Of a DNA stretch of 64,000 bases, positions 47,162 through 57,173 are shown piece after piece. Position 1 is the stretch's first letter. Each line of letters starts with the position of its first letter. The position numbers were made by a program, and so were the translations under genes. The DNA comes from Bradyrhizobium icense (GTDB taxonomy: Bacteria > Pseudomonadota > Alphaproteobacteria > Rhizobiales > Xanthobacteraceae), in assembly GCF_001693385.1 (NCBI RefSeq), contig NZ_CP016428.1:868001-932000 (forward strand). The letters are read 5' to 3'. The notes beneath the pieces were generated by a model. It saw only the letters and a program-made list of their open reading frames with translations. It did no database searches and was not told the origin of the DNA.

Positions 47162-47347
47162 ATGGCACTACAGGCGCATCTTGTTGAACTTGAACGTAAA
47201 CACAAGATTCTCGAGAATGAATTGCACGAAGCGCTCGTGCACCTTTCCACAGACGACCTGCAAATTGTCGAGTTGAAGCGCCGCAAGTTGATGGTCAAGG
47301 ATCAGATCGAGCGGTTGAAGCAAACCGCCGACGAAACCCTCCACTAG
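47162..47347 (+). CDS. YdcH-like DUF465 protein (second copy)
   Basis: A 61-residue helical hairpin, MALQAHLVELERKHKILENE then LQIVELKRRKLMVKDQIERL. The LKRRKLMVKD segment parallels LKKRKLQLRD of the divergent copy, which supports common ancestry. I start at ATG 47162, after GGAGATTTCGT. Sequence upstream of it in frame is non-conserved leader. Function unknown. Confidence 0.85.
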   Translation: MALQAHLVELERKHKILENELHEALVHLSTDDLQIVELKRRKLMVKDQIERLKQTADETLH

Positions 47348-47434
47348 GTAAGTCCAGCGAAGTATCGAAAATCCCCACACGGCCGGATGGGCGCCGTTGC
47401 GCTCGTCCGCCTGTCGGCGATACTTCAGCCTCCG

Positions 47435-48538
47435 TCACAGCTCCGCCAGCGCGCCGACATGATCGGCGATCGCGAGCGACGACGTCAGTCCCGGCGATTC
47501 AATGCCGAACAGGTTGATCAATCCGGCGACGCCGTGATCGGCAGGACCCTGGATCAGAAAATCCTGCGTGGCGACGGCCGGCGGCACGATTTTCGGCCGG
47601 ATTCCGGAATAGCTCGGCATCAGCGCGCCATCCGGCAGCGTCGGCCAATAGCGCCGGATCGCGGGATAGAAACGCTCGGCGCGGGCAGGATCCACCGCAT
47701 AGTCGATGCTCTCGACCCATTCGACATCGGGGCCGAAGCGTGCCTGACCGGCCATGTCGAGAGTGAGGTGCACGCCGAGCCCACCCGGCTCCGGCACCGG
47801 ATAGATCAGGCGTGAAAACGGAGCCCGCGCGCCGCAGCTAAAATAGTTGCCCTTGGCGAGATAGGCGCAAGGAATCATTTCGATCGGCATACCCTCGATG
47901 CTGCGCGCCACCGCGGACGCGCTCAAGCCCGCCGAATTGACGAGCAGGTTGCATGCAAGGGTTATCGGCGCATCGCCGCCGGCTTCGATTTCGATACGAC
48001 CGGCGTTGGCTTGGGCGTGCAGCAGCGGGGTGTGGAATGCGAAGGCAGCGCCGGCTTCTTCCGCATCGCCCCGCAGCGCCAGCATATAGGCGTGGCTGTC
48101 GATGATGCCGGTGGACGGCGACAACAGCGCCGCATCGCAACTCAACGCCGGCTCCAGCTCGCGCGCCGCTTCGCCCGTCAGCAACTGCATGTCGTCGACG
48201 CCATTGGCCTCGGCATGCGCGCGGATCGATTGCAGCTTTTCGGTCTCCTTCGGCGTCGTCGCCACGATCAGCTTGCCGCACTTGCGATGCGGAATGCCGT
48301 GGTCGCTGCAATACTGGTAGAGCGCGTGCTTGCCGCTGACGCACATCTGCGCCATCAGGCTGCCGGCACGGTAATAGATGCCGGCATGAATCACCTCGCT
48401 GTTGCGCGAGGAGGTGACGGTACCGATGCCCTCGGCCGCCTCGAGCACGATCACCTCGCGGCCCGCCTGGGCCAGGCGTCGCGCGATCGCGAGCCCGACC
48501 ACCCCCGCTCCGATGACGACGCAATCGACCTTGTCCAT
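47435..48538 (-). CDS. FAD-dependent oxidoreductase, LhgO-like
   Basis: A 367-residue DAO-fold flavoprotein. The FAD-binding start is [20 protein letters not shown], and the second motif is [12 protein letters not shown]. The overall pattern is that of L-2-hydroxyglutarate dehydrogenases (LhgO/L2HGDH), which return L-2-hydroxyglutarate to 2-oxoglutarate. The substrate is inferred from family resemblance only. I start at MDKVDCVV; the upstream extension is basic and unlike the family. No partner gene. Confidence 0.85.
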   Translation of the reverse strand: MDKVDCVVIGAGVVGLAIARRLAQAGREVIVLEAAEGIGTVTSSRNSEVIHAGIYYRAGSLMAQMCVSGKHALYQYCSDHGIPHRKCGKLIVATTPKETEKLQSIRAHAEANGVDDMQLLTGEAARELEPALSCDAALLSPSTGIIDSHAYMLALRGDAEEAGAAFAFHTPLLHAQANAGRIEIEAGGDAPITLACNLLVNSAGLSASAVARSIEGMPIEMIPCAYLAKGNYFSCGARAPFSRLIYPVPEPGGLGVHLTLDMAGQARFGPDVEWVESIDYAVDPARAERFYPAIRRYWPTLPDGALMPSYSGIRPKIVPPAVATQDFLIQGPADHGVAGLINLFGIESPGLTSSLAIADHVGALAEL

Positions 48539-48796
48539 GTCAGCTTCAGGCCCGGAAATCTGGCGCAGGAATCGGCGCTTGCCGCGCCCGGCAATCATCG
48601 TTCCGTTCGCTGCAGCAGTCGAACAACCCGTTGGTTTGCTTCGAAATAAGCAGCAAACGTAGTCCCGTTAGTGAAGCATTAATCATGTCGGGCCAATTGC
48701 CGTAATTTGGGTCATATTTTAGAATTGTGCGGGTAGTCGTTTACCCGATCCAAACCCGTCAAGCCAGACACTCCGCCCGCAAACCTCGGGTGGGTA

Positions 48797-51502
48797 ATGG
48801 CTGACAGCAACCGGCAGGCAGGACGGAAGAATTCGATTCCGGCGCAGGCCCTCGTCTGTCTGCTCGCCACCGCTGCGCCGTGCGGGCTGGCGTGGGGGGC
48901 TGGGCTCTCCACGGGCTTTGCCCCGGCGAGCCATATTGGCGAATTCGATTCCACCATGGTCTGGGAGGTCCTGATCGGCGGGATCGTCGTTGCCTCCTTC
49001 CTGGCCGCGATCGGCATCTGGATTTTGGCGGCATTGCGCAGGGCGAAGAGCGCCCAATTGCAGCGCAGCGCATTCATCAGCTCGGCGCTCAACAATCTCA
49101 ACCAGGGCGTCATGATGACCAACGCGCAAAATCGCGTGGTCTTCTGCAACGACCGTTTCCTCGAAATGTACGGGCTGAGCCGCACCGAGATTTCGAGCAG
49201 CATGACCGGCCGCGAACTGCTTCAACTGCGGCGCGAGCGGGGACTGCTCAATCTTACAGTCGAGGAGTTCGGCAAGCTTGCCCGCCGCCCGGAAGGCGTC
49301 GTTACCGAACTGCCTGACGGTCGATCGGTATTATCGAAGATCTTCCGCCTGCCCAATGGTGGGACGATCGGAACGCATGAGGATTGCACCGAGCAACGCC
49401 AGCTCTCACGCAAACTGGCGTCGACCACCAAGTTCCTGGAATCGGTGCTCGACAACGTTCCAGTCTGCGTCGCCGCCAAGAACATCGAGGACGGCCGCTA
49501 TATCTTCGTCAACCGCGCGTTCGAGCGCTTCTCGCGCTTCTCCCGCGATCATGTCATCGGCAAGCGCGCCGACGAGATCTTCACGCCCGAAACCGCAAAG
49601 AGCATCGAGACGGCGGACCAGGCGGCGCTGAGCGCGCCGGAAGGTTACCAGCGCGGCGAATACGTCGTCGAACGGGGCGGTGACAAACGCGTTCTTTCCT
49701 CCAACCGCGTGGTCGCGCGCAACGAGAACAACAAGCCGGAATTCCTGATCGCGCTGTTCGACGACGTCACCGACCGCCGGTCGCTGTCGCGCGAACTCGA
49801 AAACACCAAGAAATTCCTCGAACTGGTGGTCGACAACATTCCGGTGTCGCTGATCGTGGAGCGCGTCAGCGATGGACGCTACCTGCTCGCCAACCGCAGC
49901 GCCGAGACCATTCTCAATCGCCGCCGCGAGGATGCTACGGGCCTTACCGCCGCCGACATCTTCAATCCGCGCGAAGCCAAACTGATCATCGCGCGCGACG
50001 AGGCCGCGATCAAGAAGCGCGGCCTGCTCACCGAAGAGCACCCGATCTCCACCAAGGACGGGTTGCGGCTGTTCCTGACGCGCCGCATGACGGTGCTCGA
50101 CGAGGCCGGCGAGCCGCAATATCTGATCAAGACCCATGAGGACGTCACCGATCGTCGCCAGACCGAGTCGCGGATGGCGCACATGGCCTACCACGACGGC
50201 CTGACGGATCTGCCGAACCGCGCCGCCTTCCTGCAGGCACTGGCCCAGATGATCGAGGCCTGCGCCGGCACGGACGAGGAATTCGCGGTGCTATGCGTCG
50301 ACCTCGACGGCTTGAAGGAAATCAACGACGTGTTTGGCCACGCCACCGGCGACAAGCTCCTGATCGAGGTGGCGGGCCGGATCCAGGCCTGCGCCCGTGG
50401 CGGCGTGGTGGCCCGGCTTTCCGGCGACGAGTTCGGCCTGATCATCGACGGCAAGCAGCCGGAGGCGGGCAAGGCGCTTGCCGAAAAACTCGCGCAGACG
50501 ATGTCGGACGAGTTCGTGATCGACGGCAAGTCGGTGCGGACCGGGGTGACGACCGGCATCTCGGTATTTCCGCATAATGGTTCGGACGCGGCTTCGCTGC
50601 TGGCCAATTCCGGCGCGGCGCTGTTCCGCGCCAAGCAGAAGTCGCGTGGCTCGATCAGTATTTTCGAACCGGAGATGGACCAACAGATCCGCGACCGCCG
50701 CGTGCTGCACCAGGATCTCTCGATGGCAATCAGGAACGGCGAATTGTCGCTGTACTACCAGCCGCAAGCCGCGGCGGGCCCGACGGTCGGCACCAGCAAG
50801 GTCATCGGCTTCGAGGCGCTGGCGCGCTGGATCCATCCGGTGCGCGGCTTCGTGTCGCCGGGCGATTTCATTCCGCTTGCGGAAGAAAGCGGCCTGATCG
50901 TCGAAATGGGCGTCTGGATCCTGCGCGAAGCCTGCCGGGAGGCTGCCTCTTGGCCGGTGCCGATGCAGATCGCCGTCAACCTGTCGCCGGCGCAGTTCAT
51001 GCACGGCGATGTGGTCAGTCTGGTGCATTCGATCCTTCTTGAGACCGGCCTCGCGCCCGACCGGCTCGAGCTCGAAATCACCGAAGGCGTACTGATCGAG
51101 GATTTCGACCGCGGTCTGGCGCTGCTGCGGCGGCTGAAGGCGCTCGGGGTGCGGATCTCGATGGACGATTTCGGTTCCGGTTACTCCTCGCTGAGCTATC
51201 TGCAGGCGTTCCCGTTCGACAAGATCAAGATCGACCGCACCTTCGTCATGAATCTCGGGCGCAATCCGCAGTCCGCGGCGATCGTTCGCGCCGTCATCGA
51301 TCTCGGCCATGGCCTCGAAATGTCGATCGTCGCCGAAGGCGTGGAGACCCAGGAACAGCTCGGCTTCCTCGCGGACGAGGGCTGCGACGCGGTGCAGGGC
51401 TATTTCCTCGGCAAGCCCCAGCCGATCGGGCACTACGCCGCGCTGGTCGGCCGCAGCGCCGCAAACGACGTCGAGACCGAGCGTAAACTCGCCAGCGCCT
51501 GA
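48797..51502 (+). CDS. PAS-GGDEF-EAL cyclic di-GMP enzyme
   Basis: A 901-residue membrane protein. A signal-like helix (about 17-36) and a second helix (about 55-75) precede three PAS domains (roughly 85-195, 210-325 and 335-455). The GGDEF motif is SGDEF at 542-546, so cyclase activity may be weak or regulatory. The EAL domain starts with EAL at 673-675 and keeps ELEITEG and the loop DDFGSGYSS, so phosphodiesterase activity is likely. The combination suggests a sensory regulator of motility or biofilm. Confidence 0.93.
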   Translation: MADSNRQAGRKNSIPAQALVCLLATAAPCGLAWGAGLSTGFAPASHIGEFDSTMVWEVLIGGIVVASFLAAIGIWILAALRRAKSAQLQRSAFISSALNNLNQGVMMTNAQNRVVFCNDRFLEMYGLSRTEISSSMTGRELLQLRRERGLLNLTVEEFGKLARRPEGVVTELPDGRSVLSKIFRLPNGGTIGTHEDCTEQRQLSRKLASTTKFLESVLDNVPVCVAAKNIEDGRYIFVNRAFERFSRFSRDHVIGKRADEIFTPETAKSIETADQAALSAPEGYQRGEYVVERGGDKRVLSSNRVVARNENNKPEFLIALFDDVTDRRSLSRELENTKKFLELVVDNIPVSLIVERVSDGRYLLANRSAETILNRRREDATGLTAADIFNPREAKLIIARDEAAIKKRGLLTEEHPISTKDGLRLFLTRRMTVLDEAGEPQYLIKTHEDVTDRRQTESRMAHMAYHDGLTDLPNRAAFLQALAQMIEACAGTDEEFAVLCVDLDGLKEINDVFGHATGDKLLIEVAGRIQACARGGVVARLSGDEFGLIIDGKQPEAGKALAEKLAQTMSDEFVIDGKSVRTGVTTGISVFPHNGSDAASLLANSGAALFRAKQKSRGSISIFEPEMDQQIRDRRVLHQDLSMAIRNGELSLYYQPQAAAGPTVGTSKVIGFEALARWIHPVRGFVSPGDFIPLAEESGLIVEMGVWILREACREAASWPVPMQIAVNLSPAQFMHGDVVSLVHSILLETGLAPDRLELEITEGVLIEDFDRGLALLRRLKALGVRISMDDFGSGYSSLSYLQAFPFDKIKIDRTFVMNLGRNPQSAAIVRAVIDLGHGLEMSIVAEGVETQEQLGFLADEGCDAVQGYFLGKPQPIGHYAALVGRSAANDVETERKLASA

Positions 51503-51580
51503 TTTCAGCTACGACATCCACTTTTGGCCATCATGACCTAGTGTAGTGAACTCAGGTTCTCTGCAAGTCACCTATAGCGT

Positions 51581-53053
51581 ATGGCGGACTACGATCTCGC
51601 GATCATTGGCGGCGGGTTGAACGGCGTCAGCATCGCGCGCGACGCCGCCGGACGTGGCTTGCGTGTCATCCTGCTGGAGCAGGGCGATCTCGCCGCGGGC
51701 GCCTCGTCGGCCTCGCCGCGGCTGATCCACGGCGATCTGGCGAGCCTCGAGCGCCGGCATTTCTTGCGGGTTCGCACGGCGCTCGCAGAGCGCGATATCT
51801 GGCTCAGGATCGCGCCGCATCTGGTGCGCCCGATGCGCTTTGCGATTCCCGCGCATTCGGATGAACGCCAGGCCTGGCAGTTGCGCTCATGGCTGCTGTT
51901 GTACGATCGGCTGGCCTCGCGCAGCGGTCTGCCGGCCTCGGCGACCGTCGACGTCACCCATCATCCGATCGGCAACGCGCTGAAGCGGCCGTTCGGCACC
52001 GCCTTTGAGTATTCCGACTGCGTCGTGGACGATTCCCGGCTGGTGGTACTCACCGCCGTCGATGCCGGGGCGCGCGGCGCGGTGATTCGCACCGGCGCGC
52101 GTTGCACCCGGGCCGAACGGGGCAAGGAATGGCGGCTGGTGACGATCGATCGCGGCTTTCGCCAGGTGATCACGGCAAGGGCGGTCGCCAATGCCAGCGG
52201 CGCCTGGACGGCGTCTGTCGCCGAGACGGTGCTGCGCGTGCCGCCGCCGAAGCTTGCCGCCGAACAGATGGACCAGGTCGTGGTCCGCCGCTTGTTCGAC
52301 AGCGACAATATCTATGTGTTTCAGAACAGCGACGGACGGCTGATCTTCGCAAGCCCCTACGAGCGCGATTTTACCCTGATCGGCACCGCCAGCCATGCCT
52401 TCAAGGGCGACCCCGCCATCGTTGCGATGGCGGCCGGTGACGTCGCCTATCTCTGCGATGCGGCGAACCGCTATTTCCGCGAGCGGATCGAGACCGTGGA
52501 CGCAGTGCGTACGCTTTCCGGGGCCAACGTGGTGCGGAACGCCGCGAGCGGGCGCGACGGGGCGATGACGCTCGACCACGGGCGCGGAAGAGCGCCGCTG
52601 CTCACGGTGTTCGGCGGCGACGTCACGACGTCGCGGCTGCGGGCGGAGCAAGCTGTCTCGAAGCTGACGCCGTTCTATCCGATGTCGGCGCGCTGGACCG
52701 CGAAGGCGCCGCTGCCCGGCGGCGATTTTGCCTGGGACCGCTTCGACAATGAAGTCGACGAAGTGCGCGAACGCTGGCGGTTTCTCGGCGAGGAGGAAGC
52801 GAAGCGCCTGGTCGCCGCCTACGGAACGAACGCCAAGGCGATCCTTGGCGAGGCCAAGGAGCGCGGCGACCTCGGTCCCGCTTTCGGACCGGAATTGACG
52901 GGCGCCGAAGTGCGCTATCTCATGCAAACGGAATGGGCGCGATTTCCGGACGACATTTTGTGGCGGCGCACGAAGCTTGGCCTCACCATGCCGCCCGCGG
53001 ACCGCGAGGCGCTGGCGGCGTTCATGGCGGCGGGTTGCACCGGAACGAAGTAA
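51581..53053 (+). CDS. glpD: Glycerol-3-phosphate dehydrogenase (FAD, aerobic)
   Basis: A 490-residue membrane-associated flavoenzyme that oxidises glycerol-3-phosphate to dihydroxyacetone phosphate and passes electrons to quinone. The FAD motif is DLAIIGGGLNGVSIARDAA, followed by SPRLIHGDLASLE, where most homologues have a Gly pair. The C-terminal helical domain (TGAEVRYLMQTEWARFPDD) is present. No glpK or glpF nearby, although an aqpZ lies 8 kb away. Convergent with the TPR gene, ten bases apart. Confidence 0.93.
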   Translation: MADYDLAIIGGGLNGVSIARDAAGRGLRVILLEQGDLAAGASSASPRLIHGDLASLERRHFLRVRTALAERDIWLRIAPHLVRPMRFAIPAHSDERQAWQLRSWLLLYDRLASRSGLPASATVDVTHHPIGNALKRPFGTAFEYSDCVVDDSRLVVLTAVDAGARGAVIRTGARCTRAERGKEWRLVTIDRGFRQVITARAVANASGAWTASVAETVLRVPPPKLAAEQMDQVVVRRLFDSDNIYVFQNSDGRLIFASPYERDFTLIGTASHAFKGDPAIVAMAAGDVAYLCDAANRYFRERIETVDAVRTLSGANVVRNAASGRDGAMTLDHGRGRAPLLTVFGGDVTTSRLRAEQAVSKLTPFYPMSARWTAKAPLPGGDFAWDRFDNEVDEVRERWRFLGEEEAKRLVAAYGTNAKAILGEAKERGDLGPAFGPELTGAEVRYLMQTEWARFPDDILWRRTKLGLTMPPADREALAAFMAAGCTGTK

Positions 53054-53063
53054 GCCGTGTCCT

Positions 53064-54389
53064 TCAATTCCGCGGCGCTGCCACCTCTTGCGCCGCGCGC
53101 GACCACGCCTCGTCGCGCGCCGATGGCCTGCGGTCGAGCCGGGCCGAGATGCGGCTCGCAGCCGCTTCGCCGCGACCGGCGCGAAGGTACGCGACGATCA
53201 GCGTGTCCTCCCACAATTCGCGCTGGGCGTGGCTGCCGCCGATCCGCGTCAACTCGGAAATGGCCGGCTCAAGCAGGCGGATCGCCTCCGCATTGTCGCC
53301 CTCCGCAAACGCGCGGATACCGCGGCAGAGATCGATGGCGGCCTGCCCCGGCAACAGCTTGCCGTCGGCGGCGCGCGCTTCGAGCTGCGCCAGTCGCGCC
53401 TCCAGCGCATCGCTGCCGGTCATTGCGGTAGCCAGCGCAAAATGAACGTCGGCAAAATGCGCGCCGGCTTGCGGAAAGTAGTTTTCGCCGTAGGAGGCGA
53501 TATCCCGCCAATGCGGCTCCAGCCCGGTCTGGCCGGCCAGCGCAAGCCGCCACAGCAGCGAGGCGCCGTCGGTGAAGATGTTCAGCGGCGGATACGGCCG
53601 GTTCGCCGGCTTGATATGCTGCTCGTAGATCGCAAGCGCGCCGTCGAGATCGCCGTCGTCGAGCAAGGTCAGCGCGACGTGCCAAGCCAGATGCCCATGC
53701 AGAAAACTCTGGCGGTCATGCGCGGGCATCCATTGCGAAAGGAAATTACGGCCGGGCTCCATGTCGCCCTGCTCGAACATCGCATGCGAGAGGCCATGCG
53801 CCGCGTTGGCGTTGGCCGATCGCAGTCCCATCGCGCGCTCGGATAATGTCCGACCGGTGGAGAGATTTCCCGCCTCGGTGTGCGACCAGCCGAGGTAGCT
53901 GACAAACCACCAGTCCTCGCCATAATGCCGTGCGTGGCGTTCGCAGATCGCGAGCTTGGCCGCATCGTGGTCGGGACGACCCGAGAACGCGTAGAGACCG
54001 AACGCGCCGAGCAGGATCGACAACACTTGCGCGTCGCGCGGATACTCTTCGAGATGCGCCTCGGCGCCGGTCACCGCGAGTTTCGGCTTGCTCTCGATCG
54101 CGGCGGCCATGATCTCGACATGGCTTTTTTCGCGCGGGGTGGCACTGGCGGCCAGTTCGCGGGCCTGCGCCGCCACGGCACGCGCCTTGCTGCCCTCCAT
54201 GTTGAGCTGATGCAGCCGGGCGCGGCCGATATGCGCCAGCGCAAAGCCGGGATCTTCCGCAATCGCCTTGTCGAAAGCGTCCTCGGCACCGTGCCAGGCC
54301 GACAGCATGCAGTCGACGCCGTCGCGATAATGCGCCGCGGCGCGATCCGAGGCGGTTGTCAGTGGGAGATCATATCTGTCGCGGTTCAT
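53064..54389 (-). CDS. TTC38-like TPR protein
   Basis: A 441-residue soluble helical-repeat protein, resembling tetratricopeptide protein 38 throughout its length. Features include FALAHIGRARLHQLNMEG, WWFVSYLGWSHTEAGN, and AAHGLSHAMFEQGD, HLAWHVALTLLDDGD in the middle. TTC38 relatives are found from bacteria to animals, and their function is unclear. There is no signal peptide. The 37-base gap before the GlcG-like gene on the same strand places the TPR gene upstream of it in transcription reading order the other way, so they are not a clear operon. Confidence 0.8.
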   Translation of the reverse strand: MNRDRYDLPLTTASDRAAAHYRDGVDCMLSAWHGAEDAFDKAIAEDPGFALAHIGRARLHQLNMEGSKARAVAAQARELAASATPREKSHVEIMAAAIESKPKLAVTGAEAHLEEYPRDAQVLSILLGAFGLYAFSGRPDHDAAKLAICERHARHYGEDWWFVSYLGWSHTEAGNLSTGRTLSERAMGLRSANANAAHGLSHAMFEQGDMEPGRNFLSQWMPAHDRQSFLHGHLAWHVALTLLDDGDLDGALAIYEQHIKPANRPYPPLNIFTDGASLLWRLALAGQTGLEPHWRDIASYGENYFPQAGAHFADVHFALATAMTGSDALEARLAQLEARAADGKLLPGQAAIDLCRGIRAFAEGDNAEAIRLLEPAISELTRIGGSHAQRELWEDTLIVAYLRAGRGEAAASRISARLDRRPSARDEAWSRAAQEVAAPRN

Positions 54390-54425
54390 CGTTCATGTCC
54401 TAGGAGCGCGATGACATCGTCAGGT

Positions 54426-54926
54426 CTAGAAATCGAGCTTGTCGCGTATCGCGGCGATACCTGCCTTGGCGCAGGCTTCGTCCGCGTCGCCGCCCGGCGC
54501 TCCGGAGACGCCGACGGCGCCCACCAGCGAGCCTGCCGCTTCAACGGTCACTCCGCCGCCGATGATTACGGAGCCGGGCAGGTTGCGGATTCCGGCCTGC
54601 ATCGTTCCGGGCTGGCTGAGGGTATTGAGTTCGGTCGTGTTGGTGCGAAAGCTCACGGCCGTCCATGCCTTGCCCGAAGCGGTCGATACCGTGTGGGGAC
54701 CTGCAAAGCGGTCGCGCAGCAGCACTTGCGTCACGCCGAAGCGATCGACGATGGCGACCGCCACCTGAAAGCCGCGATTTTGGCAATCCGCCAGCGTCGC
54801 GCGCGCCAGATCGAGCGCCACCTCGGGGCTCAACGATTTGTAGGTGACGAGGGCTTCCTGTGCAGCGGCCGGGCTGGCGGGCAGGGAAGCAATCGCCGTT
54901 GCGGCCAGCAAATTCCGAACGTTCAT
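54426..54926 (-). CDS. Secreted GlcG/HbpS-like protein
   Basis: A 166-residue exported protein. A signal peptide (1-22, ending PAAAQ) leads into a GlcG/HbpS domain with AVAIVDRFGVTQVLLRDRFAG and GVTVEAAGSLVGAVGVSGAPGG. The Streptomyces member HbpS binds haem and iron outside the cell; others accompany glycolate oxidase. The ligand here is unknown. Starting at MNVRNLL gives a clean signal peptide. It ends 37 bases before the TPR gene start, so the two may be co-transcribed with this gene first. Confidence 0.85.
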   Translation of the reverse strand: MNVRNLLAATAIASLPASPAAAQEALVTYKSLSPEVALDLARATLADCQNRGFQVAVAIVDRFGVTQVLLRDRFAGPHTVSTASGKAWTAVSFRTNTTELNTLSQPGTMQAGIRNLPGSVIIGGGVTVEAAGSLVGAVGVSGAPGGDADEACAKAGIAAIRDKLDF

Positions 54927-55074
54927 CAAATCCCTCCCGATCATTCCTATCACGCGCGGTGGCCAGCCTTTGCGAGCTCCGAACCTTACCAGAGACGGGA
55001 GCTGCATCCAGAATATTGTGGCTGCTTGTTCCGGGCCGGTTGAGCGGATGGCGATCCGCCGCTAGCGTGCGGCC

Positions 55075-56262
55075 ATGACGGCGCAGGCAAATGGCATGAG
55101 CGGGCAATCGCCTGAGATCGACGCAGCGAAAATCAATACGGCACCGACCGCGGCGGCCGACATGCCGCTGCTCCGCGTCGAAGGGGTGTCGAAGGCATTC
55201 GGCGATTTCCGCGCGGTGGACCGGCTCTCGCTCGACATCAAGGCAGGCGAGTTCTTTGCGCTATTGGGCCCGAGCGGCTGCGGCAAGACCACGCTGCTCA
55301 GGATGCTTGCCGGCTTCGAAACGCCCGACGAGGGCCGCATCCTGCTCGGTGGCCGCGATATCGCGCCGGTGCTACCGCATGATCGGCCGGTCAACATGAT
55401 GTTCCAGAACTACGCGCTGTTTCCGCATCTCTCGGTCCGCGACAACATCGCATTCGGCCTGAAGCGCGCCGGGATGGCGCGCGCCGCCATCGATACCCGC
55501 GTGGGCGAGATGGTCGCGCTGGTCAAGCTCGAGGGCATGGAGAAGCGCAGGCCGGATCAGCTTTCCGGCGGCCAGAAACAGCGCGTGGCACTGGCGCGCT
55601 CGCTGGCGCGGCGGCCCAAGGTCCTGCTGCTCGACGAGCCGTTGGCGGCGCTCGACAAGAAACTGCGTGAAGGCACGCAACTCGAGCTGATGGAACTGCA
55701 GCGCCGCCTCGGCATGACATTCATCGTCGTCACCCACGACCAGGAAGAGGCGATGACGATGGCGAACCGGATCGGCGTCATGGATGCCGGCCGGCTCGAA
55801 CAGGTCGCCACCCCGCGTGATCTCTACGAGGCGCCCGCCTCGCGCTGGGTCGCCCAGTTCGTCGGCGACGTCAACCTGTTCGACGGCGAGGTCACCTCGC
55901 GCGAAGGCCATCGCCTGACGATCGCGACCCGCGACGGCGGGACTATCGTGGTCGCCGAGCCGCGCGATCCCGCCGGCAAGACGGAGGTCTCGGTCGCAAT
56001 CCGCCCCGAGAAGGTCAAGCTGTCGCGCCGCGGCCCGGCATCGGACGCGGTCAACGCACAGGCGATCAACCGACTTGAAGGCGTCGTCACCGACGTCAGC
56101 TATCTCGGCGGCTCGACCGTCTACAAGATCAAGCTCGATTCCGGCGCGGCGCTGCGCTCGTCGATCGCCAATACTGCGCGGCTCGATCTCGACACCTTGA
56201 GCGCCGGCCAGCGCGTGGTGGCGTGGTTCACGCCCGACGATTGCGTGGTGCTGGAGCGATGA
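55075..56262 (+). CDS. Polyamine-type ABC transporter ATPase (PotA/PotG-like)
   Basis: A 395-residue ATP-binding subunit. Walker A GPSGCGKTT, ABC signature LSGGQKQRVALARSLA, Walker B VLLLDEPLAALD and the switch His in VTHDQEEAM are intact. The C-terminal TOBE domain contains VAIRPEKVKLSRR. The first 25 residues are a non-conserved extension; ATG 55096 is an alternative start. Its stop overlaps the first permease start. No binding-protein gene precedes it. Confidence 0.93.
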   Translation: MTAQANGMSGQSPEIDAAKINTAPTAAADMPLLRVEGVSKAFGDFRAVDRLSLDIKAGEFFALLGPSGCGKTTLLRMLAGFETPDEGRILLGGRDIAPVLPHDRPVNMMFQNYALFPHLSVRDNIAFGLKRAGMARAAIDTRVGEMVALVKLEGMEKRRPDQLSGGQKQRVALARSLARRPKVLLLDEPLAALDKKLREGTQLELMELQRRLGMTFIVVTHDQEEAMTMANRIGVMDAGRLEQVATPRDLYEAPASRWVAQFVGDVNLFDGEVTSREGHRLTIATRDGGTIVVAEPRDPAGKTEVSVAIRPEKVKLSRRGPASDAVNAQAINRLEGVVTDVSYLGGSTVYKIKLDSGAALRSSIANTARLDLDTLSAGQRVVAWFTPDDCVVLER

Positions 56263-57173
56263 GCACGCGCCGCATCTTCGCGCAGCCGGCGCGGTATGCC
56301 GCCATCGCGCCCTACCTGTGGATGGTGCTGTTCTTCCTGGTGCCATTCGTCTTCGTGCTGAAGATCAGCCTGTCGCAGACCGCGATCGCGCAGCCGCCCT
56401 ATGTACCCGTGTTCGATCTTTCCGAAGGATGGAGTGCGATCAAGGCGGCCTTCGCGCAGTTGTCCTTCGATAATTTCAGGCTGCTGATCTCGGACAGTCT
56501 CTACATCAGTTCCTATTTGCGCAGCGTCGTTGTTGCCGTAACCTCGACATTGATCCTGCTGCTAATCGGCTATCCGATCGCCTACGGCATGGCGCGGCTG
56601 CCGCAGCGCTGGCAGCCAATTGCGATGATGCTGGTGATCGTGCCGTTCTGGACCTCGTTCCTGATCCGCATCTATGCCTGGATCAACATCCTGCAGCATG
56701 ACGGCCTGCTCAATAAGGTGCTGCTCGCGCTGCATCTGGTCTCGTCGCCGGTGGTGTGGCTCTCGACCGACACCGCGATGTATCTCGGCATCGTCTATTC
56801 CTATCTGCCGTTCATGATCCTTCCGCTATACGCGACGCTTTCCAAAATGGACTCCTCGCTCCTGGAAGCGGCAGCCGATCTCGGTTCGTCGCCGCGCCAG
56901 GCGTTCTGGCTGGTGACGTTCCCTCTGTCCTTGCCCGGCGTCGGCGCCGGCGCGCTCTTGTGCTTCATCCCGATCATCGGCGAATTCGTGATCCCCGATC
57001 TGTTGGCCGGCTCCGGGTCGATGATGATCGGCCAGACGCTGTGGCTGGAATTCTTCACCAACAAGGACTGGCCGGTCGCCGCCGCCGCTGCGGTCGCCTT
57101 GCTGGCGCTGCTGGTGCCGCCGCTACTGCTCTACGACCGGCTGCAGCGCCGTCGACTCGGAGACGCGAAGTGA
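56259..57173 (+). CDS. Polyamine-type ABC permease (PotB/PotH-like)
   Basis: A 304-residue inner-membrane permease with about six helices. The loop that docks to the ATPase contains EAAADLGSSPRQAFWLVTFPLSLPG, the EAA motif. The early segment SYLRSVVVAVTSTLILLLIGYPIAY is characteristic of the spermidine/putrescine group. It overlaps the ATPase gene by four bases and the next permease by one base. Confidence 0.92.
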   Translation: MSTRRIFAQPARYAAIAPYLWMVLFFLVPFVFVLKISLSQTAIAQPPYVPVFDLSEGWSAIKAAFAQLSFDNFRLLISDSLYISSYLRSVVVAVTSTLILLLIGYPIAYGMARLPQRWQPIAMMLVIVPFWTSFLIRIYAWINILQHDGLLNKVLLALHLVSSPVVWLSTDTAMYLGIVYSYLPFMILPLYATLSKMDSSLLEAAADLGSSPRQAFWLVTFPLSLPGVGAGALLCFIPIIGEFVIPDLLAGSGSMMIGQTLWLEFFTNKDWPVAAAAAVALLALLVPPLLLYDRLQRRRLGDAK

